This document shows positions 1-6,538 of a stretch of 10,655 nucleotides of DNA, piece by piece. Numbering within the stretch: position 1 is the stretch's first letter; the number at the start of each line of letters is the position of its first letter. Below the pieces are notes generated by a model, which saw only the letters and a program-made list of their open reading frames with translations, had not been told where the DNA came from and searched no databases. This stretch comes from Verrucomicrobia bacterium GWC2_42_7 (GTDB lineage: Bacteria > Verrucomicrobiota > Verrucomicrobiia > Opitutales > GWC2-42-7-A). Made by a program: the position numbers and the translations under genes. The stretch lies in NCBI GenBank assembly GCA_001831055.1, contig MIDO01000079.1, forward strand, positions 3,521 to 14,175, given 5' to 3'.

Positions 1-280
1 TCTCGATAAGCAAATGACAGTTCTTCGCCAATAATTGCAACGCAACTTCACAATGCTTGTCTGTGGGAACAACTACACTAACAGCATCGCAAGCTTCACC
101 CAATTCCTCAGGCGAATTAAATACCTTGCATTGATGCCTCTCGCTTATCTCCCTCGCTCTCTCGGCATTAACCTCATAAATCCCTACGAGCTCACAATGC
201 TCTAGTTCGCTATAAACCCTCGCATGGTGTTGCCCTAAATACCCAACCCCAGCCACTCCACAACGAATTTTTTTTTGCAT
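1..280 (-). CDS. Gfo/Idh/MocA-family NAD(P)-dependent oxidoreductase, N-terminal part (cut by the left edge)
   Basis: Reading the minus strand from the ATG at 280 gives 93 codons that run off the window. The protein begins MQKKIRCGVAGVGYLGQHHA, with the glycine-rich Rossmann dinucleotide-binding loop GVGYLG at residues 11-16. It continues with a second strand LVGIYEVNAERA, where the acidic residue ending beta-2 would contact the cofactor ribose. The segment CDAVSVVVPTDKHCEVALQ followed by LLAKNCHLLIE is the family's usual PT..H..VA..AL..G.H...EKP region. Only the NAD(P) domain is present; the substrate domain lies outside, so the substrate (sugar, inositol or UDP-sugar) cannot be named. An AGGTGA Shine-Dalgarno sits very close to the ATG (about 1 nt gap). 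The gene diverges from the NamZ gene across a repeat-filled gap. The fold is secure; the specific reaction is unknown. Confidence 0.88.
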   Translation of the reverse strand, partial: MQKKIRCGVAGVGYLGQHHARVYSELEHCELVGIYEVNAERAREISERHQCKVFNSPEELGEACDAVSVVVPTDKHCEVALQLLAKNCHLLIE

Positions 281-341
281 CTCACCTATATAAAACAGTT
301 TTTCCCAAGCATTCAAGATCGGAGAGGGGAAAGTTTTTGGG

Positions 342-445
342 GGGGGAACTGCTTTTGGTCCCCCAAAAGCGGTTCCCCCACACCCCCTCCTAAAAGGAGA
401 TCGTTGCGAAAAGGTAAATTCCTTGCGGAATTTTCATTTTCGCAA
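342..445 (+). repeat. EF two-hairpin element, copy 1 (class I linker)
   Basis: Hairpin E has arms at 342-358 and 363-379 (gggggaactgcttttgg against its complement, 17 bp including one G-T wobble, 4-nt loop). The 24-nt linker 380-403 contains CTCCTAAAAGGAGATCG, itself a small TCC/GGA hairpin. Hairpin F occupies 404-445: ttgcgaaaa pairs with ttttcgcaa, and aaattcc with ggaattt around a TTGC loop. Copies 2, 5, 6 and the partial copy 9 share this linker. It lies between the divergent oxidoreductase and NamZ genes. The structure is read directly; function unknown. Confidence 0.8.
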
Positions 446-524
446 AGCGTTGATATCAATATAGTTAGTGAAAAAATTATGACTTTCCAAAGGGAAGCAG
501 ATGCGGCCAAAGAAATAGAGCTGT

Positions 525-640
525 TATGGTGAAAGGTATTGGCAGTCCAGACGCTTTAGCGGTTCCCCTCGAAAGATCCAATGGCCTAAATTTATTTGGC
601 AATCAAACTGATGCGATTTTTATCGCCAAACACATCCGAG
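525..640 (+). repeat. D repeat, copy 1
   Basis: Positions 569-607 match 6371-6409 with a single mismatch over 39 nt, and weaker similarity extends back to about 525 (tatggtgaaaggtatt against tatagtgaaatgtatt). Downstream, tttggc at 596 and gccaaa near 634 form a degraded version of the hairpin that follows D copy 2. An open frame of 56 codons (526-696, beginning MVKGIGSPDALAVPLERS) runs through it and overlaps the TGA of a preceding 17-codon frame as ATGGTGA. Copy 2 carries a stop in the equivalent frame, so coding is doubtful. The region 446-743 otherwise shows no recognisable gene. Confidence 0.65.
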
Positions 641-743
641 CATGCATCCTAGAAATGGGGGATACAAGTGACTCCATCGTACCTTGCGCAAAATAAGATT
701 TTTTATTTTTCGATTTGCGAAATATCTTCTTTTGGGAAATTGC

Positions 744-2084
744 ATGAAGAAAATCGTTTCTTTTTTATTTTTGGTTTTTTGGATAATTCCTTTGGATTCT
801 GCGCGGCACAAGCCAACGGATCCTGCTAACTTAAGCTCGAAGGGAAAGCAATTGAGGGTCAAGCCGACTCGGGCTGTAAGCAGTTCGGAAGTTTTGCTTG
901 GCATCGATGTACTTGAACAATCAAGCTTCAAGATACTGAAAGGTAAACGCGTAGGACTTCTCACTAACCAAGCAGGAGTCAATCGCTTCAAAAAAAGCAC
1001 CATACAGGTTTTATTCGATTCTGACAAAGTTAAGTTGGTGGCTCTTTTTGCTCCAGAACACGGCATCGACGGACGCGCAAAAGCTCAGGACTCCGTCGCA
1101 AATACAAGTCACCCAGCTACAGGACTTCCCGTCTATTCACTTTACGGGCCCACTAGGCGGCCAACAGCACAAATGCTCAAAAACATCGATGTCATGGTCA
1201 TCGACCTCCAGGACATCGGTGTCCGTTCCTACACTTATATCAGCTGCTTACGCTATACCATGGAAGCCTGTTTCGAGAATGGAGTCGCCGTGGTTGTCCT
1301 TGATAGGCCCAATCCGCTAGGGGGACTTAAAGTTGATGGCCCCGTGATGGATGCACAGTGGATGAGTTATGTAGGCGCTTATCGTATCCCTTATGTTCAT
1401 GGACTTACTATCGGAGAACTCGCCCTCATGGCTAAAGACATCTCCAATAGTATTCCCTCGGTTCCCTCTATCTCATCTTCGGTCCGTCGCAATGGAAACC
1501 TGACTGTCATCCCCATGAAAGGCTGGAAACGCTCTATGCTTTGGATCGATACAGGCCTCTCGTGGATACCAACCTCCCCTTATATCCGCGATACGTCCTC
1601 CATTTTTGGCTACGCCATGATTGGTCTCGGTTGTCAAATTGGAGGGTTTCACCATGGCATTGGCTCCTTTTACCCCTTCAGAATCCTCACCTTCCAAAAC
1701 AAAACACCCGAGGATATCATTTCTGCACTTAAATCTAAACACATCCCCGGCCTTGCTTATCAAAAACGCCCATTCAATGACTCGAATGGGAAACGCCAAG
1801 AAGGCGTCTATGTCGAGATTTCAGACTGGAATGCCCTGCGTCCAACAGAAATCAGCTTCTACTTAATGCAGATCGCCGCCCAATGGAGCTCTAAGAATCC
1901 TTTTAGCCAAGTATCAGAAGACCAAATGAGCCTCTTCAATAAGCACACGGGGTCGAATTCATGGTGGAAAGAAATCTCCTCCAAAGGGTCCCTTGCAAAC
2001 GTCCCCTACTTTATCTCCCAATGGAAATCACAATCATCCGACTTCCAAAAAAAATCTAAAAAATACTGGCTCTATAGAGAGTAG
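744..2084 (+). CDS. namZ: Secreted DUF1343 / NamZ-type exo-beta-N-acetylmuramidase (GH171)
   Basis: A 446-residue protein of the YbbC/NamZ family, which removes MurNAc from the non-reducing end of peptidoglycan fragments during cell-wall turnover. Family blocks appear in order: GKRVGLLTNQAGVN (about 67-80), LFAPEHGIDG (101-110), GLPVYSLYGPTRRP (127-140), DLQDIGVRSYTY (154-165), VVVLDRPNPLGG (183-194), HGLTIGELAL (219-228), GWKRSMLW (260-267) and WIPTSPYI (274-281). The acidic and histidine residues of APEHG lie in the proposed active site. The start at 744 is preferred because it gives a signal peptide (MKKIVSFLFLVFWIIPLDSA) after a GGGA about 8 nt upstream; the longer frame starts with a TTG at 684 and adds a basic stretch with no family similarity. 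Export to the periplasm is inferred. Length is near the family norm. It stands alone, flanked by EF elements; the substrate assignment is by family only. Confidence 0.9.
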   Translation: MKKIVSFLFLVFWIIPLDSARHKPTDPANLSSKGKQLRVKPTRAVSSSEVLLGIDVLEQSSFKILKGKRVGLLTNQAGVNRFKKSTIQVLFDSDKVKLVALFAPEHGIDGRAKAQDSVANTSHPATGLPVYSLYGPTRRPTAQMLKNIDVMVIDLQDIGVRSYTYISCLRYTMEACFENGVAVVVLDRPNPLGGLKVDGPVMDAQWMSYVGAYRIPYVHGLTIGELALMAKDISNSIPSVPSISSSVRRNGNLTVIPMKGWKRSMLWIDTGLSWIPTSPYIRDTSSIFGYAMIGLGCQIGGFHHGIGSFYPFRILTFQNKTPEDIISALKSKHIPGLAYQKRPFNDSNGKRQEGVYVEISDWNALRPTEISFYLMQIAAQWSSKNPFSQVSEDQMSLFNKHTGSNSWWKEISSKGSLANVPYFISQWKSQSSDFQKKSKKYWLYRE

Positions 2085-2089
2085 TTTTA

Positions 2090-2198
2090 GGGGAACCGCT
2101 TTTGGTCCCCCCAAAAGCCCTCCCCCTTACCCCCTCCGAAAAGGAATTTTCTATGTTCTTGCGCGAACAAATTCCACAAAATTTTGTGTCCGCTCAAG
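2090..2198 (+). repeat. EF two-hairpin element, copy 2 (decayed, class I linker)
   Basis: It begins 6 nt after the NamZ stop codon. The E left arm ggggaaccgcttttgg (2090-2105) faces ccaaaagccctccccc (2111-2126), where the ends pair but the centre no longer does. The linker CCCCCTCCGAAAAGGA (about 2130-2145) is the class I sequence. F (2158-2198) starts CTTGCGCGAAC and ends CCGCTCAAG, with a 14-nt palindrome cacaaaattttgtg inside. The E-F distance is 31 nt instead of 22-24, and both stems have mismatches, so this looks like an old, eroding copy. Confidence 0.68.
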
Positions 2199-2258
2199 GT
2201 TTTTGTCAAAAAGGGGATTGAGAAAGGTTATATAATAAAGAAGAAATAAGTGGGCCCA

Positions 2259-2372
2259 CCGGAACCCCTTTCTTTTTGAGTGGAAAAAGAAAGGGGTTCC
2301 GGACCTCCCCTAAGAAAAACCAATAATCAGCCCGAAAAATCTGAAAAATTCTTCGAATTTGATCGGGCTGAT
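2259..2372 (+). repeat. EF two-hairpin element, copy 3 (class II linker)
   Basis: E is a perfect 19-bp stem: ccggaacccctttcttttt (2259-2277) with its complement at 2284-2302, loop gagtgg. The 23-nt linker 2303-2325 contains CCCCTAAGAAAAACCAAT. F (2326-2372) pairs atcagcccga with tcgggctgat and has an inner 6-bp stem aaattc/gaattt with a 3-nt loop. The linker and E core match copy 7, which lies in the opposite orientation. It is 61 nt downstream of copy 2 in the same gap. Confidence 0.8.
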
Positions 2373-2423
2373 AAGATGGATTTTGTTTAAGTTCTCAACG
2401 ATACGTCTTTTTTGGGTCAACCT

Positions 2424-2462
2424 CAATCTGTTTGACTATGCAAGGTATAGCCAAGCAGATTG
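2424..2462. other. Isolated long hairpin in the 2373-2589 gap
   Basis: caatctg (2424-2430) pairs with cagattg (2456-2462), continued inward by tttgactat against atagccaag (one wobble, one mismatch), with a 7-nt loop. No E hairpin or EF linker stands next to it. The rest of 2373-2589 is AT-rich and shows no gene, tRNA or convincing promoter. Confidence 0.5.
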
Positions 2463-2589
2463 GGAATCAGAATGGGAAAATCTTTCTTTCTCTTGCTAAA
2501 AACGCGAATTTTGGATAAAAAACCTTTTCTTGAAAACGTAATATTTTAATCAACAAATGCTTAGTGACTATGTTTATGCATATTAACGA

Positions 2590-2724
2590 AGCAAAAATGT
2601 CAAAAACGAATCAAACAAGACTGACAAGCGAGTGCGAGCCAGTCGGACTTTTCTGATCTTTGTACCTCGAGCTCGTCCAGGACTGCTGCCAATGACGTTT
2701 GACGACGTTTTTCACATTTTTGCT
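2590..2724. repeat. P palindrome, copy 1 (about 135 nt imperfect inverted repeat)
   Basis: The outer arms agcaaaaatgtcaaaaacg (2590-2608) and cgtttttcacatttttgct (2706-2724) pair over 19 positions with one C-C mismatch. Inside, tcaaac pairs with gtttga, and gcgagc (about 2633) can pair with gctcgt (about 2670). The centre differs from the other copies while the arms are kept. It ends 126 nt upstream of the Nudix gene. Related copies are at 7818-7942 and 10021-10144, with a right half at 7724-7789. Confidence 0.75.
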
Positions 2725-2850
2725 TATCCAACGTTCGCGTTAAAAAGAGGCTCTCTTTGCTTTTCAATTAAAACTACGATGTGTTTTGGCGAAAGAGAAT
2801 TTACTTGCATTTGATTTGAGAGGTATTAGGATCTCCAAAGAATTTTTTGT

Positions 2851-3573
2851 ATGAAGCAGATCCTTTTTATTTTCTTTTTGATTCCAGCAAGCTTGTTTGC
2901 TGTGACAACCGCAACTGTTCCAGGTGTTTCCGTTATTGAGGCCAACAACGTGAAAGAGTCTAAGGAACAAAAGCAACCATCCTCCTCAACTAGATTGGTT
3001 AAAAATGCCAAAAACAAAGGGAATCACAGTCTAGAAGAAAGGGCTTATCGTCCACCGGTGCTAGCAACTTCTGCAGTTATAGAATTATTTGATGGCGATA
3101 AATCTAAAGGTTTTATTGTAATAGATAGGTGGAATGCTCCTTTCGGCAAAGCGTTGCCAGGTGGAAAAGTAGAATATGGCGAATCGGTGGAAGACGCGAT
3201 CAGAAGAGAGATGCGTGAGGAATTGAACGTAAACTTACTTAACTTAAGACAATTCCACGTGTACTCGCACCCAGACCGGGACCCTCGATTTCATTGCGTC
3301 GATGTCCTTTTCTTAGCAGAAGCAGAGGCTTTTCCGAAAGCTGGAGATGATGCAGCGAGGGCACATGTTGTTAGCCTAGAAGAGCTGAGTAAAATGAAGC
3401 TTGTTTTTGACCATTGTGAAATGGTTAAAGACTATCTTAAATACAGGAATGCTCTTGCTAAAGGAGAGAAGTGGGTCGGAGAACAAGGGAAGGGAAACAT
3501 CATAATTCCAAAAAAAGATAAAGAATCTCCATCTCCCCAAATGTCTGCGACAAAATTGAAGACAGAAGAATAA
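2851..3573 (+). CDS. Nudix hydrolase with signal peptide, ADP-ribose-pyrophosphatase-like
   Basis: A 240-residue protein. Residues 1-17 (MKQILFIFFLIPASLFA) form a hydrophobic signal sequence with an A-x-A-like end, followed by a low-complexity linker to about residue 65. The Nudix domain runs from about 70 to 185. The Nudix box GX5EX7REUXEEXGU is present at 105-127 as GKVEYGE...REMREELNV, with every catalytic Glu/Arg kept but the late Gly replaced by Asn126. HVYSHPDRDPRFH (136-148) matches the segment after the box in ADP-ribose and MutT-like enzymes. A charged Lys/Glu-rich tail follows residue 205. The expected reaction is Mg-dependent hydrolysis of a nucleoside diphosphate linked to X; the substrate is not predictable. 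The ATG at 2851 has only a weak AAAG upstream, yet no alternative start before the domain removes the signal sequence neatly. The CorC-like gene follows after 9 nt, suggesting co-transcription. Confidence 0.88.
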   Translation: MKQILFIFFLIPASLFAVTTATVPGVSVIEANNVKESKEQKQPSSSTRLVKNAKNKGNHSLEERAYRPPVLATSAVIELFDGDKSKGFIVIDRWNAPFGKALPGGKVEYGESVEDAIRREMREELNVNLLNLRQFHVYSHPDRDPRFHCVDVLFLAEAEAFPKAGDDAARAHVVSLEELSKMKLVFDHCEMVKDYLKYRNALAKGEKWVGEQGKGNIIIPKKDKESPSPQMSATKLKTEE

Positions 3574-3582
3574 CTTTAAAGT

Positions 3583-4872
3583 ATGCCTGTTAGTGAAATT
3601 GGAGTTATCCTGGCATATGTGTTGCTATTGGTTGCACACGCCCTTTTGGTTGCTTGTGAGTTTAGCTTAATCAAGATTCGCTATATCGTTCTGGAGCGCA
3701 AAGACTTAGATGAACTTCGATCGGATCATAATATTCGTCGCCTCCTAGACAAGGCGAAACATACAAGCCAGTTTATTCGATTTGGGAATGTCGTAACAAC
3801 CATCCTCATTGTTGCATTATTCTTTCTATTTGTCAGAGAATATACGGACCTTAGCACACCGTCACTAAAGCTCCTTCAAATCACAGTCAGTTTTTTGGTG
3901 ATTTTGGTTATCCTCTACTTTTTTGGGGAAGTCCTACCCCGGACCCTTGCGATAAGTAATCCCAAAAGGATATTGAAAGCCGTATCGCTTCCTGTATTTA
4001 TAATACAATTGGTTTTATGGCCTGTTCTATATTCGTTACAATACCTTACAGCAAAGATACTTAGATTATTTAAACTCAATACCAAACACGATATCAATTT
4101 ATTGGATATTTACATTCAAATTCGTGCATTGGGGGAGGATAAAGCTGTCCTAACAAAGCAAACGCGGAAAATCATTACTAACGCCCTTAAAATAAAGGAT
4201 CTTGTTGCTTCGGATATTTTATTGCCAAGAAACCAAATCGAGTATCTGAATATTAACGACCCGATAGCCACAAATTTAGCAAAGGCAAAATCACATGGAC
4301 ATACGCGTTTGCCCCTCTGCGATGGCGACCTTGATAATTGCATCGGCTTCGTTCATATCAAAAACATTTTTATTTACAGTGGGAATCCAGACGAATTGGA
4401 TTTAAGGAAAATCAAACACCCCATTATCCGCTTTTCAATTACAACATCGGTTGAAGATATTTTACAAAAATTCCTGAAGTCGAACATACATATGGCCCTT
4501 GTTGTGGATGAGTTTGGAGGCACAATCGGCATTGTCACCTTGGAGCGCCTATTGGAAGAATTAGTGGGAGATATTCAAGATGAGTTCGATAACGAAGAAA
4601 AGGAAGTTGTTCATATAGCCGAGCAACGCTATAAGGTCTTTGGCTCGATCCCGATCCATGACCTCGATGAAGCGCTAAACATAACTATTAAAAACGACGC
4701 TGTCTCGACCTTTAGCGGGCTCATCACCTCTGAGCTTGGCCGAATCCCGTTGGCAGGAGAAACCCTAACTATCGGCAATCTCGCCATTACAGTAGACGAA
4801 GTCGGAGAAACCCGCGTAATCTCCGCTACCGTCGAAATCCTCCCCACACCAGAAGGCCATACCGAAGCATAA
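3583..4872 (+). CDS. CNNM (DUF21)-CBS-CorC transporter-type membrane protein
   Basis: A 429-residue inner-membrane protein of the HlyC/CorC/CNNM family, associated with divalent cation (Mg/Co) efflux or homeostasis. Hydrophobic segments at about 7-27, 68-86, 98-116 and 133-155 make the DUF21 transmembrane domain, and FGEVLPRTLA (114-123) is the signature at its core. A CBS pair follows at about 205-335, ending in VVDEFGGTIGIVTLERLLEE and GDIQDEFD, which is characteristic of the second CBS motif. The C-terminal CorC_HlyC domain (about 345-422) contains VFGSIPIHDLDEAL and the closing LAGETLTIGNL...V segments. Length is normal for the family. It starts 9 nt after the Nudix stop with a weak AAAG upstream, so translation may be coupled. 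Older 'hemolysin' labels for this family are not supported here. The gene is followed by EF copy 4 after 32 nt. Confidence 0.92.
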   Translation: MPVSEIGVILAYVLLLVAHALLVACEFSLIKIRYIVLERKDLDELRSDHNIRRLLDKAKHTSQFIRFGNVVTTILIVALFFLFVREYTDLSTPSLKLLQITVSFLVILVILYFFGEVLPRTLAISNPKRILKAVSLPVFIIQLVLWPVLYSLQYLTAKILRLFKLNTKHDINLLDIYIQIRALGEDKAVLTKQTRKIITNALKIKDLVASDILLPRNQIEYLNINDPIATNLAKAKSHGHTRLPLCDGDLDNCIGFVHIKNIFIYSGNPDELDLRKIKHPIIRFSITTSVEDILQKFLKSNIHMALVVDEFGGTIGIVTLERLLEELVGDIQDEFDNEEKEVVHIAEQRYKVFGSIPIHDLDEALNITIKNDAVSTFSGLITSELGRIPLAGETLTIGNLAITVDEVGETRVISATVEILPTPEGHTEA

Positions 4873-4904
4873 TATAGCATAGGCAAGTTAAGAAAAGACA
4901 AGGT

Positions 4905-5003
4905 GCGAAAACCTTTCTTTTTTCGCAAAAAGAAAAGTTTTCGCGCTTTCCAAAGAAAAACGATAGTGCGCGAACAAAAAAGCGTGACTTTTTTGTTCGC
5001 GCA
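4905..5003 (+). repeat. EF two-hairpin element, copy 4 (class II linker)
   Basis: E: gcgaaaacctttcttttt (4905-4922) with its complement at 4927-4944 (18 bp, one mismatch, loop TCGC). The 22-nt linker 4945-4966 contains CTTTCCAAAGAAAAACGATAG. F: tgcgcgaacaaaaaag (4967-4982) pairs perfectly over 16 bp with 4988-5003, loop CGTGA. The linker matches copy 8 (7650-7671, opposite strand) at 21 of 22 positions. It sits 32 nt after the CorC stop. Confidence 0.82.
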
Positions 5004-5182
5004 AAGGGGTTGTTTTTTGTAACAATTTTTATTGTCTATGCTATATTGGGAAGAGGGTTTTAGAAAACAACTCTTAGAATAAACAAAGAAAAGGAATCAA
5101 AGACTTTTATAGGGGGACACCTCTAGAAACCCTATTTTCGGAAAAATGAAGATCTTTCCTTAAGATATTGTTTCCCAAACAT
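5004..5182. other. Intergenic stretch without recognised gene
   Basis: Between EF copies 4 and 5 there are 179 AT-rich bases with many stop codons and no family-like peptide. A gttgtttt near 5009 can pair with aaaacaac near 5065, but the loop is long. TATATT around 5042 could be a -10 box; no matching -35 is convincing. Confidence 0.4.
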
Positions 5183-5293
5183 ATCTGCATTATAAGAAAT
5201 TCTTGTAGAACTTCTTATAATGCAGATAATCTCCTTTTCGGAAAGGGGATTTGGGAAAACCGCTTCTAAGCGATTAAAAGCGGTTTTCCCAAA
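5183..5293 (-). repeat. EF two-hairpin element, copy 5 (class I linker, inverted)
   Basis: On plus, F comes first: atctgcattataagaa (5183-5198) pairs perfectly over 16 bp with 5212-5227, then ttct/agaa inside with a 3-nt loop. The linker 5228-5249 reads TTTCCGAAAAGGAGATT on minus. E: tttgggaaaaccgctt (5250-5265) pairs perfectly with 5278-5293. The right end is 25 nt upstream of the pseudouridine synthase start. Copies 4 and 5 face each other across the gap. Confidence 0.82.
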
Positions 5294-5318
5294 AAAATAC
5301 ACGTCCAAATAACACCAT

Positions 5319-6110
5319 ATGCATCAAGAACTTAGATTTCCGCCACCGCTTTTAGGATTAAGGCCAGTGAGTTTGGCTGTTCTCTGGAAACAGGGACAGA
5401 CATTTGCGGTGGAGAAGCCCAAGGATATCCTTATTGAAGAGCATCCTTGGTATGAATTACCTGTATTAGCGAATGCGATCCGGGCACAGATGGAAGCGGG
5501 AAAGAAAGATTTTGTTAATTTCCTATCGAAGGATCTATTTTCGATTCATCTCTTAGATCCAGAAGTGTCTGGGATGGCAATACTTACATGCAACAAAAAG
5601 GAATGCGATAGCTTGCGCAATGATTTGGGTTCGGAGCAATTTCTTTTTCAGTTCACTTTAATTACAGAACGAACTTCCTTTGATGAATCTGAATTAGACT
5701 GCGACCTGCCCATTGCAATAGATGATAAACAGAAACGGATATTTGTTTCTCATAAAAATGGGAAAAAATCTTTCACCCATTTTCGCCGAATATCGCAATT
5801 ACCTTATCATGAAGTATGGATTGCAGAAACCGCTTATCCTCGCCTACATCAAATACGTCTTCATGCAGCGGAGAAAGGATTACGTATCTTGGGCGAAAGT
5901 TTATACACGCAAACCCCCTTACTTCATTTGTCTTCATTGAAAAAACGGTTCAAAAACAAAGATCAGGAAAAGCCATTAATTGACTCACTTGCGCTACACC
6001 TAAGCTCCGTCCAATTCCCCTTAAATAACGAGACCATTAAGGTCACCTCGCCCCTACCAAAGAAGATGTCCGTCGCCTTGTCTTATTTGAAAAAAGTAAA
6101 CCTTGCATGA
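5319..6110 (+). CDS. Divergent RluA-like RNA pseudouridine synthase
   Basis: A 263-residue protein resembling the RluA/RluC/RluD family, which isomerises uridine to pseudouridine in rRNA or tRNA. VEKPKDILIEEHP (31-43) corresponds to the family's VnKPaGllvh strand. IHLLDPEVSGMAIL (76-89) corresponds to HRLDxxTSGlll; the catalytic aspartate is kept as Asp80, but the preceding arginine is Leu79 and the Thr is Val83. RLHQIRLHAAEKGLRILGES (175-194) is the very typical GRTHQIRvHla..G.pi.GD block, and LALHLSSVQFP (about 224-234) matches the final LHa..l.f.hP. There is no S4 domain at the N terminus. No Shine-Dalgarno is visible before the ATG at 5319, and EF copy 5 ends just upstream. Family membership is good; activity is uncertain given the altered HRLD motif. 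It is possibly a paralogue specialised in this lineage. Confidence 0.75.
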   Translation: MHQELRFPPPLLGLRPVSLAVLWKQGQTFAVEKPKDILIEEHPWYELPVLANAIRAQMEAGKKDFVNFLSKDLFSIHLLDPEVSGMAILTCNKKECDSLRNDLGSEQFLFQFTLITERTSFDESELDCDLPIAIDDKQKRIFVSHKNGKKSFTHFRRISQLPYHEVWIAETAYPRLHQIRLHAAEKGLRILGESLYTQTPLLHLSSLKKRFKNKDQEKPLIDSLALHLSSVQFPLNNETIKVTSPLPKKMSVALSYLKKVNLA

Positions 6111-6119
6111 GTAAAGCTA

Positions 6120-6223
6120 CGGGGAAACGGCTTTTATTCGCATAAAAGCGTTTCCCCGCACCCCTTCCGAAAAGGAGATCGTTGCGCTGAGAGTAAAATT
6201 TTATAAATTTTATCTCAGCGCAA
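6120..6223 (+). repeat. EF two-hairpin element, copy 6 (class I linker)
   Basis: Starts 9 nt after the pseudouridine synthase stop. E: cggggaaacggctttta (6120-6136) pairs with 6143-6158 with one bulged G, loop TTCGCA. The 23-nt linker 6159-6181 contains CCCCTTCCGAAAAGGAGATC. F: ttgcgctgaga plus taaaattt pairs over 19 bp with 6205-6223, one bulged G (6193) and a 3-nt loop. It is the cleanest class I copy. Confidence 0.83.
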
Positions 6224-6304
6224 GGAGCCTTTATGGGACGCTTTCCCGGAGAAAAAATATATTCTGTTAATATTCAACGCCATATAGATATCCTTTCCCC
6301 CTCG

Positions 6305-6332
6305 TTGACAAGGTAAACGAAGAAGGTATAGT
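6305..6332 (+). promoter_or_regulatory. Sigma-70-type promoter upstream of D copy 2 and fmt
   Basis: TTGACA (6305-6310), a 16-nt spacer, then TATAGT (6327-6332): a full -35 consensus and a -10 with 4 of 6 bases. Transcription would start near 6339, inside D copy 2, and would cross EF copy 7 before fmt, giving an approximately 200-nt leader. The TATAGT is shared by D copies 2 and 3, but only copy 2 has a recognisable -35. Confidence 0.55.
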
Positions 6333-6410
6333 GAAATGTATTGAGGGTTGATGCGCTTTTGCGGTTCACATCGAAAGATGCAATGGCCTAAATTTATTTG
6401 GCAATCAAAA
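6325..6410 (+). repeat. D repeat, copy 2 (fused to EF copy 7)
   Basis: Shares 39 nt with one mismatch with D copy 1 (6371-6409 against 569-607). Its 5' part tatagtgaaatgtatt recurs exactly on the minus strand at 9970-9985. It runs straight into the F hairpin of EF copy 7, so D and EF form one composite here. The frame that is open in copy 1 has a TGA near 6349. Confidence 0.72.
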
Positions 6411-6500
6411 TCTGCAAGATTTTGATTGCCAAATCATTGGTTTTTCTTAGGAAGGTTGCGGAACCCCTTCTTTTTTACCTCAAAAAGAAGGGGTTCCGCA
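6396..6500 (-). repeat. EF two-hairpin element, copy 7 (class II linker, inverted)
   Basis: F: atttggcaatcaaaatc (6396-6412) pairs perfectly over 17 bp with 6418-6434, loop TGCAA. The linker 6435-6456 reads ACCTTCCTAAGAAAAACCAA on minus. E: tgcggaaccccttcttttt (6457-6475) pairs perfectly over 19 bp with 6482-6500, loop TACCTC. On plus, F is followed after 6 nt by TTTTTCTT, which resembles a terminator. It lies 38 nt upstream of the fmt start, in the presumed leader. Confidence 0.83.
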
Positions 6501-6538
6501 CCTCCATTCTTAATGCATTTAATCATAGGATCATATAG

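Noticed and set aside
275-532. 85-codon plus-strand frame before NamZ
   Set aside because: It runs through both hairpins of EF copy 1, whose arms are self-complementary; the composition is that of a repeat and no ribosome site is present.
684-743. Longer NamZ start at a TTG
   Set aside because: It adds 20 residues before an otherwise complete signal peptide and has no Shine-Dalgarno; the ATG at 744 fits better.
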